Origin: Pseudoselenomonas ruminis
GTDB taxonomy: Bacteria; Bacillota; Negativicutes; Selenomonadales; Selenomonadaceae
Direction: 5' to 3'
NCBI RefSeq assembly: GCF_008271295.1
Contig: NZ_VTOY01000015.1
Span: forward strand, 1 to 53,645
Length of the DNA: 53,645 bases
Part shown: in pieces, positions 1-8,687 of the stretch
How positions within the stretch are numbered: position 1 is the first letter of the stretch
Layout of the letters: every line of letters begins with the position of its first letter
Notes under the pieces: generated by a model
What the model was told of the DNA's origin: nothing
Database searches by the model: none
What the model saw: the letters and a program-made list of their open reading frames with translations, nothing else
Translations under genes and position numbers: made by a program

Positions 1-9
1 GGTTTCGGG

Positions 10-44
10 GCTGCTAGCTGACCGCCGTCGCCTTCCTTAGCAGC
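10..44 (-). other. Hairpin leader at left edge
   Basis: On the minus strand a 7-bp stem (GCTGCTA/TAGCAGC) encloses an inner GAC-GGCG-GTC mini-hairpin and the single-stranded run AAGGAAGG. It lies about 40-70 nt downstream of the sigma28-like promoter at 81-106, so it is probably part of the 5' leader of a gene beyond the window. The GGA-rich loop could be a CsrA target, since csrA is nearby. I could not match it to a known riboswitch consensus. Confidence 0.35.
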
Positions 45-80
45 TTACGTATTACCAAAAGATTTGTTCTTACACTTTAT

Positions 81-106
81 GTATCGAAGATTTTTCGATT
101 TTCTTA
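81..106 (-). promoter_or_regulatory. Sigma28-like promoter pointing out of the window
   Basis: Minus-strand reading gives TAAG, 14 nt, then TTCGATAC. The flagellin promoter at 21196-21221 has the same layout (TAAG, 14 nt, TTCGATAT), which resembles the sigma28 consensus TAAA-N15-GCCGATAA. It follows the last flagellar gene and reads left, so the neighbour beyond base 1 is probably a sigma28-dependent gene such as another flagellin. The target gene is not visible. Confidence 0.5.
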
Positions 107-126
107 AGGTTAAACTCAAAAAAAAT

Positions 127-477
127 TTAATATTTTCGATTCATGATATTCCCGAGCGGGTTGATCCCTTGCAGATCGTAAGCATGCACGGTTGCATTTT
201 GGCGCTTTGATTTATTGAGCCACGCCTTTGCCTTATAGATGATCTGCATGTCCAGCGGTTTGATCTTTGCGATCAGGGTCTGGCACTCTTCGGTCTGCCG
301 ATACGTCTCCGTAGCCGGCATAGCCTTCATCCTTGCGACAACCGTATCCCGCTGCTTCACGAGCTCGATAAACTCGTCGACATCATTCCGATCGATAAAT
401 TTCAGGAGCTCCTGCGATATCGTATAGTACAGCTGCCAATTTTTCTTTGCCTGAACCAGCGCATCATCATCCAACAT
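127..477 (-). CDS. FliT-like flagellar protein
   Basis: This is a 116-residue, charged, mainly helical protein with no signal peptide or membrane segment. It is the last gene of the flagellar operon, directly after fliS. That position and its small all-helical character fit a FliT-type export chaperone, which in other bacteria binds FliD, but the sequence is not diagnostic. I start it at ATG 477, which has AAGGAG seven bases upstream and overlaps the fliS stop by 11 nt; an in-frame start 30 nt further upstream (position 507) has no comparable ribosome site. The short overlap suggests translational coupling to fliS. Confidence 0.5.
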   Translation of the reverse strand: MLDDDALVQAKKNWQLYYTISQELLKFIDRNDVDEFIELVKQRDTVVARMKAMPATETYRQTEECQTLIAKIKPLDMQIIYKAKAWLNKSKRQNATVHAYDLQGINPLGNIMNRKY

Positions 478-880
478 AGCTGTCTCCTTGGACATTCTTG
501 GTGCCATTTTCCTGACGAGCTTTCTTCATCGCCTGAACCCAGGCATCGCGAAGCTCCTTGATGATATCGATTGCCTCCTGGACCATCTTCGTATCGCTTT
601 TGATATTTCCCTCGACCAGGCGGTCATACGTATAATTATAGAGGGGCATCAGCTGCTTACTGATTTCATATTCCATATTCAGTGTAATGCGAAACTCAGA
701 GATGATATTTTGCGCCTTCTGCAAGCATGTATTGGCCTGCTCCCACTGTTTCGCTTCGATGGCATCCTTGCCCTCATTCATGAATTTCAGGCAGCCATTA
801 TAAAGCATCAGCGTCAGCGCCTCCGGCGTAGCCGTCATAATCTGCTGCCGTTTATAGGCCTCTGCTGCGTTATTTATCAT
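467..880 (-). CDS. fliS: Flagellar secretion chaperone FliS
   Basis: A 137-residue FliS-family protein. FliS is the cytosolic chaperone that binds the C-terminal end of flagellin and keeps it unpolymerised until export. The N-terminus (AAEAYKRQQIMTATPEALTL) and the helix region with LYNYTYDRL are typical of the family, and the length is normal. A GGGAGG ribosome site precedes the ATG. It lies 44 nt downstream of fliD in the same direction, the usual fliD-fliS order, and its 3' end overlaps the FliT-like gene. FliS also ties into the FliW-CsrA circuit in Bacillus by controlling free flagellin, and both genes lie a few kb upstream here. Confidence 0.93.
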   Translation of the reverse strand: MINNAAEAYKRQQIMTATPEALTLMLYNGCLKFMNEGKDAIEAKQWEQANTCLQKAQNIISEFRITLNMEYEISKQLMPLYNYTYDRLVEGNIKSDTKMVQEAIDIIKELRDAWVQAMKKARQENGTKNVQGDSYVG

Positions 881-924
881 TTTGTGCCTCCCTCTGGAGC
901 AACCATTGCCCCATTCATCATTCC

Positions 925-2550
925 CTACTGATTGCTAATATAGCCCATCTGCATGCTAAGCTGCTGTATGGCGCTTTCCATAGCATCATATTTCTTATAG
1001 AGCTTACTCTCATAAGCATCCATCATCGTCTTGAAATTTGACATCTTTGTCTGCAGCTGCAGGATAAGTGTACCAAGGGTACTACCATCCGATGCTTCGG
1101 TCGAAGTACCGGCATAGGTTTTCATTTCCTTCAGCGAGCTATTCATCTTGTCATAAATACGGCCTATTACGCCCTCCTGCTTATAGTCAGTCGTCGTTTT
1201 GCCGTTTTTATCGGTGACATCACCTGACGCTGTGAACAGCTGGTAAACGCAATCCGGGTCTTCAGACAAAGCCTTCTTGAGCTTGTCCTCATCAAGTTTC
1301 AAATGACCGCGATCCGTCTTAGACTCAATGCCAATAGACATCATCGTGTTATAGCTGCTGTCTACCGACTCTACCGGCGTATAGATGGCCTCACGCAAGG
1401 CACTGATTGCCTTACCAAGCGTCTGATCATGATAGAGCAGGCCAGATTTGGCCTTTTCATTCCACTTCTCAATCTGCTCTTTGGTCATGCTGTTTTCCTG
1501 CGATTTTGTCAGCACACCATAGTCTTTATATCTAGTCTCATTATACTTATCGTTCAGACTATCAATCATCTTATTGTAATCTTCAACGAATTTCTTGACG
1601 TTTTCGATAAGCTTATCTGTATCCTGCGAGACCGTCATCGTCGACGAACCCGTTGACAACAACGAATACGTAACGTTCGATGCCGACACCTTATTGGTAT
1701 CTGTCTTATAGGTCTTACCATCAATAATCGCAATCGCATCCTTACCGGCCACGGACTGCTCTGCATCAACAGCAAAATTAAGCGTACTGCTGCCATCAGC
1801 ATTCTTTTTCAGACTGCTCGACGGTTTGCCATTATCATCATAAGTTGTCTCTACCTGATAAAGATTCAGCGCATTCATCAGACTAGCCGCGTTGGTATCC
1901 TTAGCGGTTATAGAAATCTTATTATCCTCACCACCAGAGCTATTATACAAAGAGAACGAATCATTCGTTGCATCATAGCCCCCCTTGATATTGAGACCAA
2001 GATTCTTAAAGCTAGCTGCCAAATCATTAAGCGTCTGTTTGTTCGTTACAACCTGTTCATAAGTCAGCGTCAATGTCTCTGTCGACTTGCCGTCACTGAC
2101 GGCTAAGGATAGCTTGGTATCCTTGTCCCAGTTTGACGTATCAATAAGATCACTAAGATAGATGCTCTTCTCATCCTCGGCACCAGCATTACGCGTGATG
2201 CCATTATCACCAGTCAGCATATAGGCATTCGAAGCCAGCTGTTTTACTTCTACCGTATGACTCATAGCTGCCGCATCAGCATTAGCCGTGGCTGTAACTA
2301 CCGAAGAATCGGATGCAGCCACCAGCATCGGATTGGTTGCCGCCGAACGCCGATACGTCGTCATCGTCGAATTGGTAAACGTATTTAGCTCGCTGTACAC
2401 ATTAGCATAAGCCTCTTTGAGCCATTCATTTTTGACTTCTTTTTTATAGAGCTTATCATAGTCATTCTGCTTGGAAATCATACCAACCTTGACCATCGAA
2501 TCAACGTCGATGCCCGAACCAGACAGACCATAGATACCATTTACCGCCAT
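925..2550 (-). CDS. fliD: Flagellar filament cap protein FliD (HAP2)
   Basis: A 541-residue filament cap protein. FliD forms the cap at the filament tip that folds incoming flagellin. The N-terminus carries the family signature with SGSGIDVDSMV near residues 10-20, and the C-terminal region contains the helical D0/D1-type segment with YESKLYKKYDAMESAIQQL. The central part is rich in Thr, Ser and Asp, as expected for the variable exposed domain. AGGAGG lies upstream of the ATG. It sits between flaG (14 nt gap) and fliS. Secretion is by the flagellar export apparatus, so no Sec signal is expected or seen. Confidence 0.95.
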   Translation of the reverse strand: MAVNGIYGLSGSGIDVDSMVKVGMISKQNDYDKLYKKEVKNEWLKEAYANVYSELNTFTNSTMTTYRRSAATNPMLVAASDSSVVTATANADAAAMSHTVEVKQLASNAYMLTGDNGITRNAGAEDEKSIYLSDLIDTSNWDKDTKLSLAVSDGKSTETLTLTYEQVVTNKQTLNDLAASFKNLGLNIKGGYDATNDSFSLYNSSGGEDNKISITAKDTNAASLMNALNLYQVETTYDDNGKPSSSLKKNADGSSTLNFAVDAEQSVAGKDAIAIIDGKTYKTDTNKVSASNVTYSLLSTGSSTMTVSQDTDKLIENVKKFVEDYNKMIDSLNDKYNETRYKDYGVLTKSQENSMTKEQIEKWNEKAKSGLLYHDQTLGKAISALREAIYTPVESVDSSYNTMMSIGIESKTDRGHLKLDEDKLKKALSEDPDCVYQLFTASGDVTDKNGKTTTDYKQEGVIGRIYDKMNSSLKEMKTYAGTSTEASDGSTLGTLILQLQTKMSNFKTMMDAYESKLYKKYDAMESAIQQLSMQMGYISNQ

Positions 2551-2563
2551 ATCCTACACCTCC

Positions 2564-3007
2564 TTAGGCATTTTTGTCCAGGAAGGCTCCAAGCCAATCC
2601 TTAGCTTTGATCATATGCTTGATCATTTCCTCAGGGGGAACTTCCTTGAGTACCTCACCAGTCTTTTTATCCAGCATCTTGACGGACATCGTATTGACTT
2701 CCTTATGATACTGGAATTCAAGGTCTGCATCAATCCGACGCATCAGATCGTTAAGTTCCTCTGTCATATAGCTGACAGAGGACTCATCCATCTTCTGCTC
2801 CTCATTTTGCTGTTTCTGATTCTCTGCATTCCGAGCATTTTCGCCCTGCTGCACCTGCTCCTTGACCGCATCCATATCCGATGCTTTAGCAGTTGCCACC
2901 TCGGCATTAGCTTTTTGCGAGCTTACCGCTGCCTTATCGGCACTAGCTTTCTCTGCTGCACCCACAACAATAGCGGAAGCCACCACATCCTGAACTTTAC
3001 CTATCAT
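2564..3007 (-). CDS. flaG: FlaG family flagellar protein
   Basis: A 147-residue protein whose last 70 residues match the FlaG family (LNDLMRRIDADLEFQYHKEV followed by MSVKMLDKKTGEVLKEVPPE). FlaG proteins affect filament length in several bacteria; the mechanism is not settled. The first 75 residues are Ala-, Lys- and Gln-rich and low in complexity. GGAGGG precedes the ATG. The position between csrA and fliD is the common Firmicute arrangement, and the 14-nt gap to fliD suggests one transcript. Confidence 0.88.
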   Translation of the reverse strand: MIGKVQDVVASAIVVGAAEKASADKAAVSSQKANAEVATAKASDMDAVKEQVQQGENARNAENQKQQNEEQKMDESSVSYMTEELNDLMRRIDADLEFQYHKEVNTMSVKMLDKKTGEVLKEVPPEEMIKHMIKAKDWLGAFLDKNA

Positions 3008-3048
3008 CGTAATCCCTCCGTAGAATAAACTTAAGCTTTCCCTAACTT

Positions 3049-3276
3049 TTATTTTACCGGCATAACTGCACTTAGATCCAAATCCTTTGGTGCTGGTGCC
3101 GCCGCTTTTTGATTTTCTTCCTGAATGGCACGATAGATTTCACCGCGATAGATTTTTACCTCGCGTGGTGCATCAATGGCGATGCGCACATTGTCCCCCT
3201 GTACTTCAACAACGTTGATGACAATATTATCACCGATCATAATCTGCTGGCGGGGTTTTCGAGTAAGTACGAGCAT
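3049..3276 (-). CDS. csrA: Translational regulator CsrA
   Basis: A 75-residue CsrA/RsmA RNA-binding protein. The N-terminus MLVLTRKPRQQIMIG and the core VRIAIDAPREVKIYRGEIY are characteristic. CsrA dimers bind GGA motifs in mRNA leaders and block ribosome access; in Bacillus the main target is flagellin mRNA. The C-terminal tail (about 15 residues, Ala/Pro/Lys-rich) is longer than in short CsrA forms. The start codon overlaps the fliW stop by one base (TAATG), with AAGGAGG inside fliW, so the antagonist and CsrA are translationally coupled. Candidate CsrA sites occur in the flagellin leader at 21111-21122 and 21173-21183. Confidence 0.96.
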   Translation of the reverse strand: MLVLTRKPRQQIMIGDNIVINVVEVQGDNVRIAIDAPREVKIYRGEIYRAIQEENQKAAAPAPKDLDLSAVMPVK

Positions 3277-3722
3277 TATTTGTCCTCCTTATTTTCCGGA
3301 AACAATCTATGCTTCGTCGTATAGCGGCTCTTATCGAGTACAATCTGACGAGCCTGCATCGTCGCAGAATTGACAACCACCGGTGCCATGAGATTTGCCG
3401 TCATTTCAGGGACTTTACCGCCAGGAATCGTAAGGAGCGTATAAATCAGCATGTCTTCCTGTGAAGTGATGCCCAGTTTTTCCTGATTCTCGTCATCAAG
3501 CTCAAACTCGTAATCTGGAAAGAATACAAACGGCATCGTCATAAGGAATGCCAGCTCTGGCGTGGAAAGTGACTGTAAGAAAACATACGGACTCTCATCA
3601 TCATAGGGGATAATGACAAAGTCATGTTCCTCTTCAAAGGCTGGAATCCCATCTTCAAAGTGTACAATCTTTTCTTCATCGATTTCAATTTCGCCAAACC
3701 GTAGTGTGTTGACCTTTTTCAT
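3276..3722 (-). CDS. fliW: Flagellar assembly factor FliW
   Basis: A 148-residue FliW-family protein. FliW binds CsrA and relieves its repression of flagellin translation; flagellin in turn competes for FliW, making a partner-switch that senses filament assembly. Family features include the N-terminal region FGEIEIDEEKIVHFEDGIP and the later LTIPGGKVPEMTANLMAPVV. GGAGG precedes ATG 3722. It directly precedes and overlaps csrA, the classical order yviE-fliW-csrA of Bacillus. Confidence 0.95.
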   Translation of the reverse strand: MKKVNTLRFGEIEIDEEKIVHFEDGIPAFEEEHDFVIIPYDDESPYVFLQSLSTPELAFLMTMPFVFFPDYEFELDDENQEKLGITSQEDMLIYTLLTIPGGKVPEMTANLMAPVVVNSATMQARQIVLDKSRYTTKHRLFPENKEDK

Positions 3723-3759
3723 TCGTTACGCCTCCAAATCCACATGATACCATCTGCCA

Positions 3760-4338
3760 TCATGCGTAAATATCGTATTTGCCTTCCGTAACCCATTGTT
3801 TCAAATCCGGTTTCTGCTTTAGATAAGTCTCGACTTTGCCCGGGGTAAAATGCGTCGTGGCAAAAGCATCCGTGTCAATCTTGACCGTCACATCCCCAGG
3901 ATCTACATCGCCCTTTGCCTCTACGGGATGGAAATGGATTTCCGGGGCTGGAATGAGATTGGCTACGATATGACGCTGTTTTTTTATCTCCTGTTGGAGG
4001 TTGCTGTCATACCGCTGCTCGACCGGCTTTTTGCCCTTCTTGCCACCATTTTCAATATTATCCCAAGCCTCCGATGTCCAACGGGACGTCGTTTTTTGGA
4101 GATCGCTGAACCCCTGCTGCCCATGTTCCTTGGCAAAATCCGTATGATTCGTAAAGCCATAGGAATGACGGCTGGGATACTGGTTAATCTCAACCGTGGG
4201 CTGCGTCCAATGGGCATTGGACCGTGCCTGTCGATTTTCACTATGCAGTTTTGCCGGTGTTGAATGGGCTTCCAGCTTTCCAAGCTGCGTGTGCAGCCCA
4301 ATCATGGGCTGTGTCGTCCGCATATTTAACCGCAGCAT
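3760..4338 (-). CDS. YviE-like DUF6470 flagellar-operon protein
   Basis: A 192-residue cytosolic protein resembling the YviE/DUF6470 family, which in Firmicutes sits between flgL and fliW. The start LRLNMRTTQPMIGLHTQLG and the end with a helical tail and VTEGKYDIYA fit that family, and the position is exactly conserved. Its function is unknown. The protein is rich in His, Gln and Lys with no signal peptide or membrane segment. An 89-nt gap with a perfect TATAAT separates it from flgL, so it may begin a sub-transcript carrying fliW, csrA, flaG, fliD and fliS. Confidence 0.75.
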   Translation of the reverse strand: MLRLNMRTTQPMIGLHTQLGKLEAHSTPAKLHSENRQARSNAHWTQPTVEINQYPSRHSYGFTNHTDFAKEHGQQGFSDLQKTTSRWTSEAWDNIENGGKKGKKPVEQRYDSNLQQEIKKQRHIVANLIPAPEIHFHPVEAKGDVDPGDVTVKIDTDAFATTHFTPGKVETYLKQKPDLKQWVTEGKYDIYA

Positions 4339-4392
4339 AGATTATTTCACCCTTTCCCTAGGAAAATCCTGCTAATCCTTTATCTTACCTTT

Positions 4393-4398
4393 ATTATA
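4393..4398 (-). promoter_or_regulatory. Putative sigmaA -10 box before yviE-like gene
   Basis: A perfect TATAAT on the minus strand lies 55-60 nt upstream of the yviE-like start, in the only sizeable gap of the flagellar operon. No good TTGACA-like -35 box was found 16-18 nt upstream, so the promoter is tentative. Confidence 0.3.
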
Positions 4399-4427
4399 CT
4401 ATGTTTTTCGCCGTTAAGCTATCCTTA

Positions 4428-5771
4428 TCACAGGTAATCCGCCAGTGACTGCGGCAAAATTCTGCCGCCAAGCGACAAACTCATGTTGTAAATTGTCTGC
4501 TCCTGCATAAGCTGTACGGCTAGTTTGGCTACATCCGTTGAACTTACCTTGGTAATATCAGCCGTAATTATTTCATTCTGATTATCCAGCATAGTCTGTA
4601 CGGACTGGTAGAGCTGTTGGCGGGCACCAAGTTTTGTCTCCGTGTTGACTGTAGTCGAATGAGCCGCATCCGCCACCGTCTGTCCATCTTTTGAAAGCCA
4701 TTTATGATTGGAACTTTCTACCTGTGCCCTTACCGTCAACATCTGATTGAGCATTGCCGATCCAGATGCCTTATTACCAGAAGCCGAGTCATCAAAGATA
4801 TCCGTACCGAAGATTTCAGGGCCCGTGACGTTGACCGTATCGGCTACCGGCTCCGTCGTACCATTTTTCTTGACCATGGAAATACCTTTGTCATCGCCAT
4901 GGTAGGTAACGATTTGCTGCTTGATTGTTGCAAATTTTAGTGTAACCGTCTTACCGTCCACTGTTATGCCAGTACTAAATCCTTCACCAGCTGTTGTCAA
5001 CTGCCCAGTATTAGTAAAATAATCGGCTACCTTTGCCGTACCACTTTGTGCAGGATCAAATCCAGAAATCGTTCCTATTTCATCTCCATCTTTAACCTGG
5101 GTACGAGACTCACTGGCTATTTTATCCTTATAGCCTTCTTCTACAAATTCCTGCGTATAAATCTTGCCATTCTTGGTATTGAGATAATAGGTATTTCCAT
5201 CATCTCCCGTGAGTGTAAGCATCTGCTTCATACTGCCGGAGCCATCCACTGCGCCATCCCCACTGAAAAACGCTGCCTGATTTTCTTCCAATGTCTTAGC
5301 AAGGCCACGTTCGACTTCTTTCGTCGACATGATAAACGGCTTCGTCAAATCCTTCTGGCCGCCGAATACATAGCTGTCGCCCTGCATCGTATTGCCGAGC
5401 GAAACGAGCTCCTGAATCTCTGCCATCATTTCCTTGGCAATAGCAGCCATATCACTGGCGTTGTTCGTGCTGTTAGCCGCTGCCACCGTCTTTTCCTTAA
5501 AGGTCGTCTGGATGCTCGTCATATTGACCAGTGCCGCATCGGAGGTCTTCATCCAGGAAAGTGCCGTACTGACATTATCCTGATACTGAACATTTTCATT
5601 CTCCGATACCGTGTAGCGGAGATATTTCGAATAATCAACTGAATTATCCGAAGGACGATGTAACTTGCTGCCATCGCCCTGCTCCAAAAGCTTCGTCTGA
5701 CGGGTATTGGCATCATTGAGCTGTTTCTGATAGCCATAGACCATCTGATTACTGCTTACGCGAATAGACAT
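4428..5771 (-). CDS. flgL: Hook-filament junction protein FlgL (HAP3)
   Basis: A 447-residue flagellar hook-associated protein 3. FlgL forms the second junction ring between FlgK and the flagellin filament. The N-terminal flagellin-like D0/D1 region (MSIRVSSNQMVYGYQKQLND) and the C-terminal helix (QEQTIYNMSLSLGGRILPQSL) bracket a variable middle of Thr/Asp/Gly-rich sequence. It is longer than the roughly 300-residue enteric FlgL because of this middle insertion. GAGGTG precedes ATG 5771 and the gene follows flgK by 26 nt. Confidence 0.92.
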   Translation of the reverse strand: MSIRVSSNQMVYGYQKQLNDANTRQTKLLEQGDGSKLHRPSDNSVDYSKYLRYTVSENENVQYQDNVSTALSWMKTSDAALVNMTSIQTTFKEKTVAAANSTNNASDMAAIAKEMMAEIQELVSLGNTMQGDSYVFGGQKDLTKPFIMSTKEVERGLAKTLEENQAAFFSGDGAVDGSGSMKQMLTLTGDDGNTYYLNTKNGKIYTQEFVEEGYKDKIASESRTQVKDGDEIGTISGFDPAQSGTAKVADYFTNTGQLTTAGEGFSTGITVDGKTVTLKFATIKQQIVTYHGDDKGISMVKKNGTTEPVADTVNVTGPEIFGTDIFDDSASGNKASGSAMLNQMLTVRAQVESSNHKWLSKDGQTVADAAHSTTVNTETKLGARQQLYQSVQTMLDNQNEIITADITKVSSTDVAKLAVQLMQEQTIYNMSLSLGGRILPQSLADYL

Positions 5772-5797
5772 TTTATTTCACCTCGTTAAATCAAAGA

Positions 5798-7606
5798 TTA
5801 CCGGCCTACCGTGCCCGTACTATTGATCAGACGGTCGAGCATCTCATCCATAGTCGTCAGGCAGCGCGAGCAGGCACTATAGCCCTTTTGGAACGTAATC
5901 ATATTCGTAAGTTCCTCATTCCAGTCAACACCTGCTGTCGACGACCGCCAATTGACAATCTGGGTAATCAGGTCTTCCTGCGAACTTTCCTTATCCTTTA
6001 ACGACTCTGCATCACTGCCCAATCTGGACATAGCCGCATTGTAATAGGCATTGAGTGAATCCGCTTCGGTAGAACGAGACGATGTTGAAACTGCCTCGGT
6101 ACTGTCCTTCAAATATACCTTAGCCGTATTGTATTTCTGCGCCTCGGAACCATTCATATTTATAAGGGCACTGAGATTGACCGCATTTGTACCGTCTTTG
6201 GAACCATTCGTGACAATCTTATAACTATCCAAAAGCTTGCCATTTGCATCGGTAGCTTGCTCTACTGAGAAGATACGAGCAGCTACGCTATCCTGACCGC
6301 CAGTTTTGGACAGCTGGCCATTAACAGTCAACGCCGTGATGATATTAATGCCTCGAACTGTATCGACGGATTTGATCGTTCCATCAATCTTTACCTTTGG
6401 CATTCTAGTTGTCGTACCATCCGCGTTGGTCGTCTCCGTATAACCATCGAGGGAGCGCGTAACCGTACCAGCCGTCATAGCCGTAGCCTTCATCTGGTGA
6501 TTGTCCGCATCCCATTCGTATACCGTATTGTCATCGCCATAGAAATTCAAGCCGTAGAGCGGGCCTTTGTATTCGCCATTGGCATCAGTCACGGTGCCGT
6601 CCGGCTGGGTGGTAAACGATCCCAGCGAACTATCCGAGCCATTGATACCAGCACCCTGCTGGTGCATGTTGTTGAACGTCGTGAGCAGAAAGCCTGCCAT
6701 ATCGGCGAGTTTATCGATATATTCCTTATCTTCAGCAATGGTATCCTGCTGGGCCTTTAAACTGCCATTCTGCGGCAGAAAGGTAATGCCGGATTCCTTG
6801 ATGTTGATGACATAGTCATTGATGCCATAATCGCCATTATTGATGGGGTCAGACATCTCAAGCGTCAGCCGTTCTACACCACCGACCATTGTGATACCAT
6901 TCGATACCACCGAGTACATGCCCTTCTCGTCCTCATAGACGTTGAGGTTCATATACTGGGAAAGCTCGTCTACCAGCAAATCGCGCTGGTCGCGCAAATC
7001 ATTTGCCGAAGCCCCGATTGCTTCCTGTTGCATGATGTTCTTGTTGAGCTGAACAATCTTGGCCGTCGTCTCATTGACCTTATTGACTGTCACGCGCATA
7101 TCATCATACTGCGAATTAATCTGCGACTGGAGCTGCTGGCCTGCCGTCTTGATTCTATCGGCAAGGGTATTGCCCTTCTCGATGACAGCCACACGCGTAC
7201 TGGCAGTTGAAGCATCCTTCGACAGATTCTGCCAAGCCGCATAGAACTGATCCATAGCATTCATGATGCCGGTCTTATCCGAATCATCAAATACCGCCTC
7301 AATCTTTTCGTAGTTGACCTGCGTCGTCTTGTAATACTCCTGCGTCGAGGTTTCCTGCCAAAATTGCTTATCCGCATAAATATTACGGGCACGTTCGATG
7401 GACATCGAATCAACACCCGTACCAACCATAACATTGCCATAAAGAGAGGATACTCCCTGGCCTCTCGTTGCTGCGAGATTTACTTTCTGACGAGAATATC
7501 CTTCCGTTGAAGCATTTGTGATATTATGGCCGACCGTATCAAGCGACAGCTGGTTAGCAAATACGCCGCGAACCATCGTATTCAGACCAGAAAATGTTGA
7601 ACGCAT
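5798..7606 (-). CDS. flgK: Hook-filament junction protein FlgK (HAP1)
   Basis: A 602-residue flagellar hook-associated protein 1, which joins hook to filament. The N-terminus (FSGLNTMVRGVFANQLSLDT followed by VGHNITNASTEGYSRQKV) is the standard rod/hook-family motif, and the C-terminal region has LTNMITFQKGYSACSRCLTT, matching the conserved helix that normally reads YQ-AYSA-A-. Two cysteines within that C-terminal helix are unusual for a flagellar axial protein. AAGGTGAG precedes the ATG. It sits between the FlgN-like chaperone gene and flgL. Confidence 0.94.
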   Translation of the reverse strand: MRSTFSGLNTMVRGVFANQLSLDTVGHNITNASTEGYSRQKVNLAATRGQGVSSLYGNVMVGTGVDSMSIERARNIYADKQFWQETSTQEYYKTTQVNYEKIEAVFDDSDKTGIMNAMDQFYAAWQNLSKDASTASTRVAVIEKGNTLADRIKTAGQQLQSQINSQYDDMRVTVNKVNETTAKIVQLNKNIMQQEAIGASANDLRDQRDLLVDELSQYMNLNVYEDEKGMYSVVSNGITMVGGVERLTLEMSDPINNGDYGINDYVINIKESGITFLPQNGSLKAQQDTIAEDKEYIDKLADMAGFLLTTFNNMHQQGAGINGSDSSLGSFTTQPDGTVTDANGEYKGPLYGLNFYGDDNTVYEWDADNHQMKATAMTAGTVTRSLDGYTETTNADGTTTRMPKVKIDGTIKSVDTVRGINIITALTVNGQLSKTGGQDSVAARIFSVEQATDANGKLLDSYKIVTNGSKDGTNAVNLSALINMNGSEAQKYNTAKVYLKDSTEAVSTSSRSTEADSLNAYYNAAMSRLGSDAESLKDKESSQEDLITQIVNWRSSTAGVDWNEELTNMITFQKGYSACSRCLTTMDEMLDRLINSTGTVGR

Positions 7607-7663
7607 TTATCTCACCTTATCTTTCTTCATTTCCCTATCATCTTCCATATTCCGCAAAGGGAA

Positions 7664-8137
7664 TCATACATTTGCATCAAACATCTTAATGCCACGGCGA
7701 TTCTCCACCTCAGGTGCCCCCGGAGGAGCATAGGTATCGTTAGCCGCGGTCTGGGTCATCACATTGATGTGAAAATCCACAAACTCCTTACTTCGTTTCA
7801 GGAGTGCCTGCGTTGATGCCAGTTCCCTCTGCAGGCGTTCATCCAATCCCTGGATTCTTGCTAAGAGCCGCATAACCGCATCTCTTTCCACAGAGTCCGG
7901 CATGCCGGCTGCATAGGCAGTCAATCTCTTCTTGCCTGTCTGCTCGAGAAATTCACGCGTGAGCTTCTCAAGCTGACCTAACTTAGCCAGGGTGGGCTCG
8001 ATTGCCTGAACAGCTTCCGTAACGCCCTTGCCAGCACTGTTTTCCTTTAATGCCGTTTTGATTGCCTGGAGTTTTTCCAGACATTCTGTCGAAAGCATGA
8101 GCTGCGTGCGCAACAGTTTAACGACTTCATTCATCAT
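7664..8137 (-). CDS. FlgN-like export chaperone (second copy)
   Basis: A 157-residue all-helical protein directly upstream of flgK. It resembles FlgN/YvyG chaperones in length, charge pattern and predicted long helices; the region ERDAVMRLLARIQGLDERLQ and the C-terminal helix ending VDFHINVMTQ are in register with the neighbouring FlgN-like protein. FlgN chaperones bind FlgK and FlgL and deliver them to the export gate. Two such genes in tandem are seen here, 30 nt apart. Family assignment rests mainly on position and overall shape. Confidence 0.6.
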   Translation of the reverse strand: MMNEVVKLLRTQLMLSTECLEKLQAIKTALKENSAGKGVTEAVQAIEPTLAKLGQLEKLTREFLEQTGKKRLTAYAAGMPDSVERDAVMRLLARIQGLDERLQRELASTQALLKRSKEFVDFHINVMTQTAANDTYAPPGAPEVENRRGIKMFDANV

Positions 8138-8167
8138 CTTCCCACCCTTGCTTTATCGCTATGCCTT

Positions 8168-8653
8168 TCAGGCATCAAATTCATAGTTTTTCCGGTGGCT
8201 GACCACTTCGCCGCCACCCTGTCCATAGGTCGGTTCCACCGTGGCTCCGCCCAGCCTATTCAAATGATAGGCAACGGCCTGCATAGCTCCCCGGATAAGC
8301 AGGCTGTTGCCCTCGCTTAATTCTTTTGCCTCAGCTGTATTTTGGGATAAGGAAGTATGAAGCTGTACCAAAATCTGCTGCAGCTGTGGGGTTGGCGCCA
8401 TCCGTACCAAATCTTCCATCTTGGTATCCTGCTTGATGGAACGGTTCTCTACCGCCAGGTGTATCAACGCCTTCTGGCGTTTCTGCTCCAACTCCCGGAT
8501 TTTTTTCGTCAAGGCATCTTCTTCTTTAACGAGTTCCTCAAGGGTCTTCATGTCAATCGTGACCAGAGCCTTTTTCTTCTTTGTCCCGAGCTCGATGAGC
8601 TGCAAATAAACTTTGTTCAAGTCATTGAGTATTGCTGCAATTTCCTGCCACAT
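8168..8653 (-). CDS. flgN: FlgN family flagellar export chaperone
   Basis: A 161-residue helical protein matching the FlgN family: the N-terminal helix LNDLNKVYLQLIELGTKKKK with ALVTIDMKTLEELVKEEDAL, and the C-terminal helix LLIRGAMQAVAYHLNRLGG. FlgN is the cytosolic chaperone for the junction proteins FlgK and FlgL encoded just downstream. GGAGG precedes ATG 8653. The gene lies 34 nt after flgM, the conserved flgM-flgN-flgK-flgL order. Confidence 0.8.
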   Translation of the reverse strand: MWQEIAAILNDLNKVYLQLIELGTKKKKALVTIDMKTLEELVKEEDALTKKIRELEQKRQKALIHLAVENRSIKQDTKMEDLVRMAPTPQLQQILVQLHTSLSQNTAEAKELSEGNSLLIRGAMQAVAYHLNRLGGATVEPTYGQGGGEVVSHRKNYEFDA

Positions 8654-8687
8654 AGGCTGCCTCCGTTCTCAGGAATCGATTTCTTCA

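Noticed and set aside
1-126. The left-edge hairpin as a cyclic di-GMP (GEMM) riboswitch
   Set aside because: The conserved GEMM core sequences and tetraloop-receptor elements could not be found by eye.
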